Shown here piece by piece: positions 4,920 to 7,940 of a stretch of 7,940 nt of DNA; position 1 is the first letter of the stretch, and every line of letters begins with the position of its first letter. The stretch covers positions 1 through 7,940 of the forward strand of contig JBAVQS010000066.1 in NCBI GenBank assembly GCA_049694275.1. Reading direction: 5' to 3'. The notes beneath the pieces were generated by a model. It was given only the letters and a program-made list of their open reading frames with translations. It had not been told where the DNA came from and did no database searches. Both the position numbers and the translations under genes were made by a program. This DNA comes from JBAVQS01 sp049694275 (GTDB lineage Bacteria > Chloroflexota > Anaerolineae > UBA4142 > SHND01).

Positions 4920-5945
4920 TCAGACCAGAGCGTCGATAACCCGGTCCCAGGTAATATCCTTGACCCGTTCGTGTCCGGCGCGCCCCCACGTCCGGCAGCG
5001 GCCCTCATCCTCCAGCACGCGTGCGATGGACTCGGCGAGAGCCTGCGGCTCGGGGGGCGTGACCAACCCGTCGATTTCATGATCGACAAATTCGAGCACC
5101 CCACCCGCATCGCCGGTCGTAATCACCGGGCGTTCTGACAGGTACGCTTCGACCGTGGCAAACCCATAATCCTCGTCCACCGGGGCGTAATAGACCGCGC
5201 GGGCGCTCGCATACAGCGCGAGGGCGCACTCGTCGTCGACATAGCCGGCGAACTCAACGCGACTGGCGACGCCGCAGGCGCGCGCCAGGTCTTGCAGAGG
5301 AGCTGCCTCCGGCCCCGTGCCCGCAATAACGGCGCGGCCGTGCCGGGTGTGCGCGAGCGCCCGGATGAGCAGGTCCACGCGCTTGGCGCGGTCCAGGCGT
5401 CCGACATAGAGAATCGAGTCCCCGTACTCTCCCGAGCGGAAACGTCCCGTGAGCCGGGGCGGCGGGTAGAGCGGCGTGGCGTTGAGCCCGTTGAATCGCG
5501 CCAGCCGCGCCGCCACGTTCTTTGAAATGGCAAAACGCGCCCGCGCTTCGCCCAATGCCCGCCGGTCCAGTTCAATAATCTGCTGGCGCACCTTTTGGTC
5601 CGCCGGCGCATCCCCGAAATCGGAGAGGGGTGTCTGATACCAATCATAGACCTGGCGCAACTGGTGCACCAGCCAGACCACCTTGTGGGGATGTCGCGCG
5701 GTATAGGACGGAAATTTGGTTGCAATGAGACGGTCCACATGAATGGCATCGCTTTCGATCAGGTTCACCAGCCGCCAGGCCAAGGCGCTCTTGAGAATCT
5801 CGGATTTGGGATACCATTTGAACGGGAGCGCGACCAGGTCGGCGCGATGCCCGCGCGCCTGTAAGGCAGCGACCAGGCTCTCGGCCAGCATCTCGGCCCC
5901 GCCCCGCTCAAACGGGACCTGGGAACTGCAAACGAGAATATTCAT
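4920..5945 (-). CDS. GT4 family glycosyltransferase, tandem paralogue 2
   Basis: This encodes 341 residues, beginning MNILVCSSQVPFERGGAEML. Two ATG codons stand in tandem (5945 and 5948); I use 5945 to match the paralogue, but 5948 is equally possible because no clear ribosome site decides. It is a GT-B fold enzyme: RGGAE (14-18) in the N-terminal glycine loop, HPHKVVWLVHQLRQVYDW (85-102) in the acceptor domain, VGRLDRAKRV (181-190) with R183 and K188 for donor phosphate contact, and the EX7E pair E258/E266 within DEDYGFATVEAYLSERPVIT. It aligns with the gene at 5978 without gaps and is about 70% identical by eye over the first 110 residues, so the pair arose by tandem duplication. The intergenic gap is about 30 nt, consistent with an operon. 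Donor and acceptor sugars cannot be read from sequence. It contains no repeat insertions. Confidence 0.94.
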   Translation of the reverse strand: MNILVCSSQVPFERGGAEMLAESLVAALQARGHRADLVALPFKWYPKSEILKSALAWRLVNLIESDAIHVDRLIATKFPSYTARHPHKVVWLVHQLRQVYDWYQTPLSDFGDAPADQKVRQQIIELDRRALGEARARFAISKNVAARLARFNGLNATPLYPPPRLTGRFRSGEYGDSILYVGRLDRAKRVDLLIRALAHTRHGRAVIAGTGPEAAPLQDLARACGVASRVEFAGYVDDECALALYASARAVYYAPVDEDYGFATVEAYLSERPVITTGDAGGVLEFVDHEIDGLVTPPEPQALAESIARVLEDEGRCRTWGRAGHERVKDITWDRVIDALV

Positions 5946-5977
5946 CATGCCGTTCGGTGCGTTTTCATCATGATCGT

Positions 5978-7006
5978 CTACGCCGTCAGTCGCTCGACGG
6001 CCCGGTCCCAGGTAATCCCCGCGACCAGGCGCTGCCCCGCCCGGCCCCATTCGCGCGCCCGGCTCGCATCGGCATAGATGCGATGAATGGCCCCGGCAAT
6101 CTCAGCCGGGACAGGATTACAGACCAGCCCCGTCTGCTCATGTGCGACGAATTCGAGGACGCCGCCGGCGTCGTTTGTCGTAATCACCGGTCGTTCGGAC
6201 AGGTACGCCTCGACGGTCACCAACCCATAGTCCTCGTCAATCGGCCCGTAAAAAACCGCCCGCGCCCGCGCATACAGGTCGATGACTGTTTCATCGTCCA
6301 CCCGGTCGCATAAAGTGACCCGCGTCTCGACGCCGAGGGTGTGGGCCAGCTTGACTAGATTATTCCGCTCCGGGCCATCCCCGACGACGACCAGTCGCGC
6401 AAGGGGGACCTCGGGCAGCGCACGGAGTACCAGGTCGACGCGCTTGGCCTGGTCAAGCCGGCCGACAGAGAGGATGTAATCGCCAGGTTCCAGAGAGCGC
6501 AGACGTCCGGCCAGACGCGGCGGCGCATAGAGCTGCTCTGCCGTTAGCCCCACATATCTTTGCAGGCGGCCGGCATTGTTCCTGGAGGTGGTGAACAGGC
6601 CCTGCGCCTCGCCGAGCGCGCGCCGGTCAAGATCAATCAACTGTGCGCGCACGCGCCGGTCGTCCTCGCCGCCGGTAAAACTGCCAAAAGGCGTGCCATG
6701 CCAATCATACGCCTGGCGGAACTGGTGAATCAACCATACGACCTTGTGTGGATGCTGCGCCGCGTAGGAGGGAAATTTCATCGTAATGATCCGGTCCACG
6801 CGCGTCCCGTTGCTCTCGGTCAAGTCGAGCAAGCGCCAGGCGAGAGCGCTCTTGAGGACCTCGCGCGGCGGATACCAGTCAAAGGGAAGGCGCACAAGGT
6901 CTGCACGATGCCCCCGCTCACGCAGAGCGGCGACCAGGCCCTCCGCATGTTCCTCGGCACCACCGCGCACAAACGGGACCTGTGCATTGCAAACCAAAAT
7001 GTTCAT
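5978..7006 (-). CDS. GT4 family glycosyltransferase, tandem paralogue 1
   Basis: This encodes 342 residues, beginning MNILVCNAQVPFVRGGAEEH. Landmarks are R14-E18 (RGGAE), HPHKVVWLIHQFRQAYDW (85-102), VGRLDQAKRV (181-190) and E258/E266 in DEDYGLVTVEAYLSERPVIT, the catalytic-domain EX7E signature of GT4 enzymes. It is a cytosolic, probably membrane-associated retaining transferase in glycan assembly. The C-terminal GITWDRAVERL is shared with the paralogue. No strong ribosome site precedes ATG 7006; the upstream 50 nt consist of short repeats. Like its paralogue it is free of the A, B, C and E repeats seen in the other glycosyltransferases of this window. Confidence 0.95.
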   Translation of the reverse strand: MNILVCNAQVPFVRGGAEEHAEGLVAALRERGHRADLVRLPFDWYPPREVLKSALAWRLLDLTESNGTRVDRIITMKFPSYAAQHPHKVVWLIHQFRQAYDWHGTPFGSFTGGEDDRRVRAQLIDLDRRALGEAQGLFTTSRNNAGRLQRYVGLTAEQLYAPPRLAGRLRSLEPGDYILSVGRLDQAKRVDLVLRALPEVPLARLVVVGDGPERNNLVKLAHTLGVETRVTLCDRVDDETVIDLYARARAVFYGPIDEDYGLVTVEAYLSERPVITTNDAGGVLEFVAHEQTGLVCNPVPAEIAGAIHRIYADASRAREWGRAGQRLVAGITWDRAVERLTA

Positions 7007-7009
7007 GGA

Positions 7010-7047
7010 ATAGCTGATAGCGGATAGCTGCTGGCTGTTAGCGATTG
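7010..7047 (-). repeat. Short AGCTGATAGC-type repeats
   Basis: The gap upstream of the paralogue-1 start consists of imperfect short units related to ATAGCTGATAGC and GCTGGCTGTTAGC. They occupy the place where a ribosome site would be expected. This kind of low-complexity tandem sequence is common between genes in cyanobacteria and Chloroflexota; it has no assigned function. Confidence 0.5.
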
Positions 7048-7060
7048 GCTCGCAGCCTCT

Positions 7061-7447
7061 CTACTTGTCTCCCTGTCTCCCTGTTTCCCTGTCTCTCCGC
7101 TTTTCCAATTCCTCTACGCGCTGGCGTAAAGCGTTGTTCTCTTTAGCCAGCTCGGTCAGGGCGCGTGCCACCTCGGCATTAAAACCGTTCTGCTGCTCGA
7201 CGATGGTATTCAACAGCTCGACCATGATCCGGCGGGCGACGCGCTTGACGAAATAGACGACACGCCAGGCCAGCGGCGCATGGACGGGAACCGGGAGCTT
7301 GCCGCTGAGATGCCAGTTCGTATTGACGCCGGAGATTGCTTTCTGAAGCGGCGTCAATTCGGGCGGCGGCTTGACCCGGCTCTCCATCCCGCGGACGCGC
7401 GCCCGCAACTCTTCCAGCTCGCGTTCGACCTCAAGCGGCTCGGGCAT
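7061..7447 (-). CDS. Small coiled-coil protein of a glycosyltransferase cluster
   Basis: This encodes 128 residues from ATG 7447, chosen because GGAGG (7454-7458) lies six nt upstream. The start overlaps the end of the preceding glycosyltransferase by 17 nt, which suggests translational coupling. Residues 4-26 and 84-118 are heptad-like coiled coils (LEVERELEELRARV; LAKENNALRQRVEELEKR). Between them lies a conserved-looking aromatic and basic region, AWRVVYFVKRVARRIMVELL, followed by EQQNGFNAEVARAL. The QQNxFN-xxVxxAL pattern recurs, to my knowledge, in coiled-coil linkers of methyltransferases and glycosyltransferases from Chloroflexota, so a scaffold or membrane-anchoring role for the glycan enzymes is plausible but not shown. 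The last ten residues (DRETGRQGDK) are encoded by an 8-nt tandem repeat. No enzyme motif is visible. Confidence 0.8.
   Translation of the reverse strand: MPEPLEVERELEELRARVRGMESRVKPPPELTPLQKAISGVNTNWHLSGKLPVPVHAPLAWRVVYFVKRVARRIMVELLNTIVEQQNGFNAEVARALTELAKENNALRQRVEELEKRRDRETGRQGDK
7066..7097 (+). repeat. Tandem 8-nt repeat, four units
   Basis: Four adjacent 8-nt units of the form TGTCTCCC, TGTCTCCC, TGTTTCCC, TGTCTCTC. On the minus strand they encode the C-terminal tail of the coiled-coil protein just before its TAG. A unit of 8 nt shifts frame on gain or loss, so the C-terminus is likely variable between strains. Confidence 0.85.
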
Positions 7448-7940
7448 GATCTCCCTCCACTGGCACATTCGGGACACCCCTGGACACATCACAACCAACA
7501 ATCAAATGCCGTCGATAATCATGATGGGACTGCGCCATGAGCTCTAGCACCGCGTCGATATATTCCTGCGCCGCACGCGCCGGCGTCCGCGCGGCGGCAT
7601 AATCCAGCGCCGCCGTGCTCATCTCTACATAGAGACCGCGATCGGATGACGCACGCTCATCGCGGTTGTCGGTCAACAGTGATTGCCGGTCACGATGCGC
7701 GTGCGCCACCGCTAGGCGGCGCAGCCAATCCGCAATCGCCTGGACCTCCCCTATACCGATCTCCACCTGCGCCGCGACCGGGGGCGGCAGCTCGGCAAAC
7801 CAACCAGTGCGCGACACAATGGTCGGTTTGCCATAGGCAAACAACCGCATGACACCGCCCGAGGCCTCGCCGGCCGTCGGATAGCGCAGGTTGACCGCGA
7901 TGTCGCAGAGGGCGAGATAATCGGGCAGTTCGCGTCCCGG
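7431..7940 (-). CDS. GT4 family glycosyltransferase, C-terminal part (5' end outside the window)
   Basis: This frame is open to the right edge of the window, and 169 residues are visible. It begins within the second Rossmann domain: DYLALCDIAVNLRYPTAGEA, then RLFAYGKPTIVSRTGWFAEL. This matches DYIAAADLCLNLRYPSAGET and LRLFAAGKAVIVTRTGAYADL of the gene at 3299-4909, so the two are related GT4 enzymes. The glutamate of AGE is the likely donor-binding residue. Repeat C2 encodes 22 residues (VAHAHRDRQSLLTDNRDERA and flanks) after WLRRLA, in a loop between C-terminal helices. After the last recognisable helix (YIDAVLELM) there is a tail of about 34 residues that overlaps the next gene's ribosome site and start; this tail may be a neutral extension. 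Confidence 0.88.
   Translation of the reverse strand, partial: PGRELPDYLALCDIAVNLRYPTAGEASGGVMRLFAYGKPTIVSRTGWFAELPPPVAAQVEIGIGEVQAIADWLRRLAVAHAHRDRQSLLTDNRDERASSDRGLYVEMSTAALDYAAARTPARAAQEYIDAVLELMAQSHHDYRRHLIVGCDVSRGVPNVPVEGDHARAA
7451..7458 (-). promoter_or_regulatory. Ribosome binding site deciding the coiled-coil protein start
   Basis: The minus strand reads GGAGGGAG followed by ATC and then ATG at 7447. This is the best Shine-Dalgarno match in the window and sets the start well inside a longer open frame that reaches 7501. Confidence 0.75.
7645..7710 (-). repeat. Repeat C, copy 2 (66 nt, inside the glycosyltransferase)
   Basis: This 66-nt element is 64/66 identical to copy 1, and its 20-nt ends pair at 16 of 20 positions. 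It adds exactly 22 codons to the gene. Of its six frames three contain a stop; the one used in the gene direction is the only open frame on that strand. Confidence 0.87.

Noticed and set aside
7500..7545. SHHD peptide near the end of the partial glycosyltransferase, like the SHHD encoded by repeat B
   Set aside because: The surrounding nucleotides do not match B; only the short CATCATGA-like word is shared.

Overview
The window reads as GC-rich bacterial chromosome. Every gene I can support lies on the minus strand. The gene content (several GT4 glycosyltransferases, a small coiled-coil protein between them, a YfhO-like polytopic membrane protein, a short cupin and a YkvA/DUF1232 protein) together with many short dispersed repeats suggests a Chloroflexota-type bacterium. 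That assignment is inference; there is no rRNA or marker gene here.

Layout in transcription order, from high to low coordinates: the 3' end of a GT4 glycosyltransferase (7431 to the window end, 5' part outside); a small coiled-coil protein whose start overlaps that gene by 17 nt (7061-7447); two tandem GT4 paralogues of nearly identical length (5978-7006 and 4920-5945); a third, different GT4 gene related to the partial one (3299-4909); a large polytopic membrane protein split by a frameshift into an N-terminal frame (2259-3173) and a C-terminal frame (949-2301); a small cupin (503-871); and the 5' part of a DUF1232/YkvA membrane protein (1-319) with its own strong-looking sigma70-type promoter. 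The glycosyltransferases and the membrane protein probably form one surface-polysaccharide or glycoconjugate gene cluster. The cupin and the YkvA protein look like unrelated neighbours.

The most striking content is a set of short repeats that sit inside genes and are translated. Family A is a 22-nt hairpin (seven copies, all in one orientation, six inside genes, four of them clustered in the tail of one glycosyltransferase and read there in all three frames). Family B is a 60-nt element with 14-bp inverted ends (four full copies plus one decayed half). Only one of its six frames is open, and both intragenic copies use exactly that frame. Family E (45 nt) is nested in both intragenic B copies. 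Family C (66 nt) occurs once in-frame inside the partial glycosyltransferase and once nested inside an intergenic B copy. Lengths of 60, 45 and 66 nt are all multiples of three, so these elements behave like protein-coding palindromic elements, comparable in concept to the Rickettsia palindromic elements. A separate 30-nt unit repeated with a 31-nt period sits exactly where the membrane-protein gene loses its frame. No transposase is present in the window.
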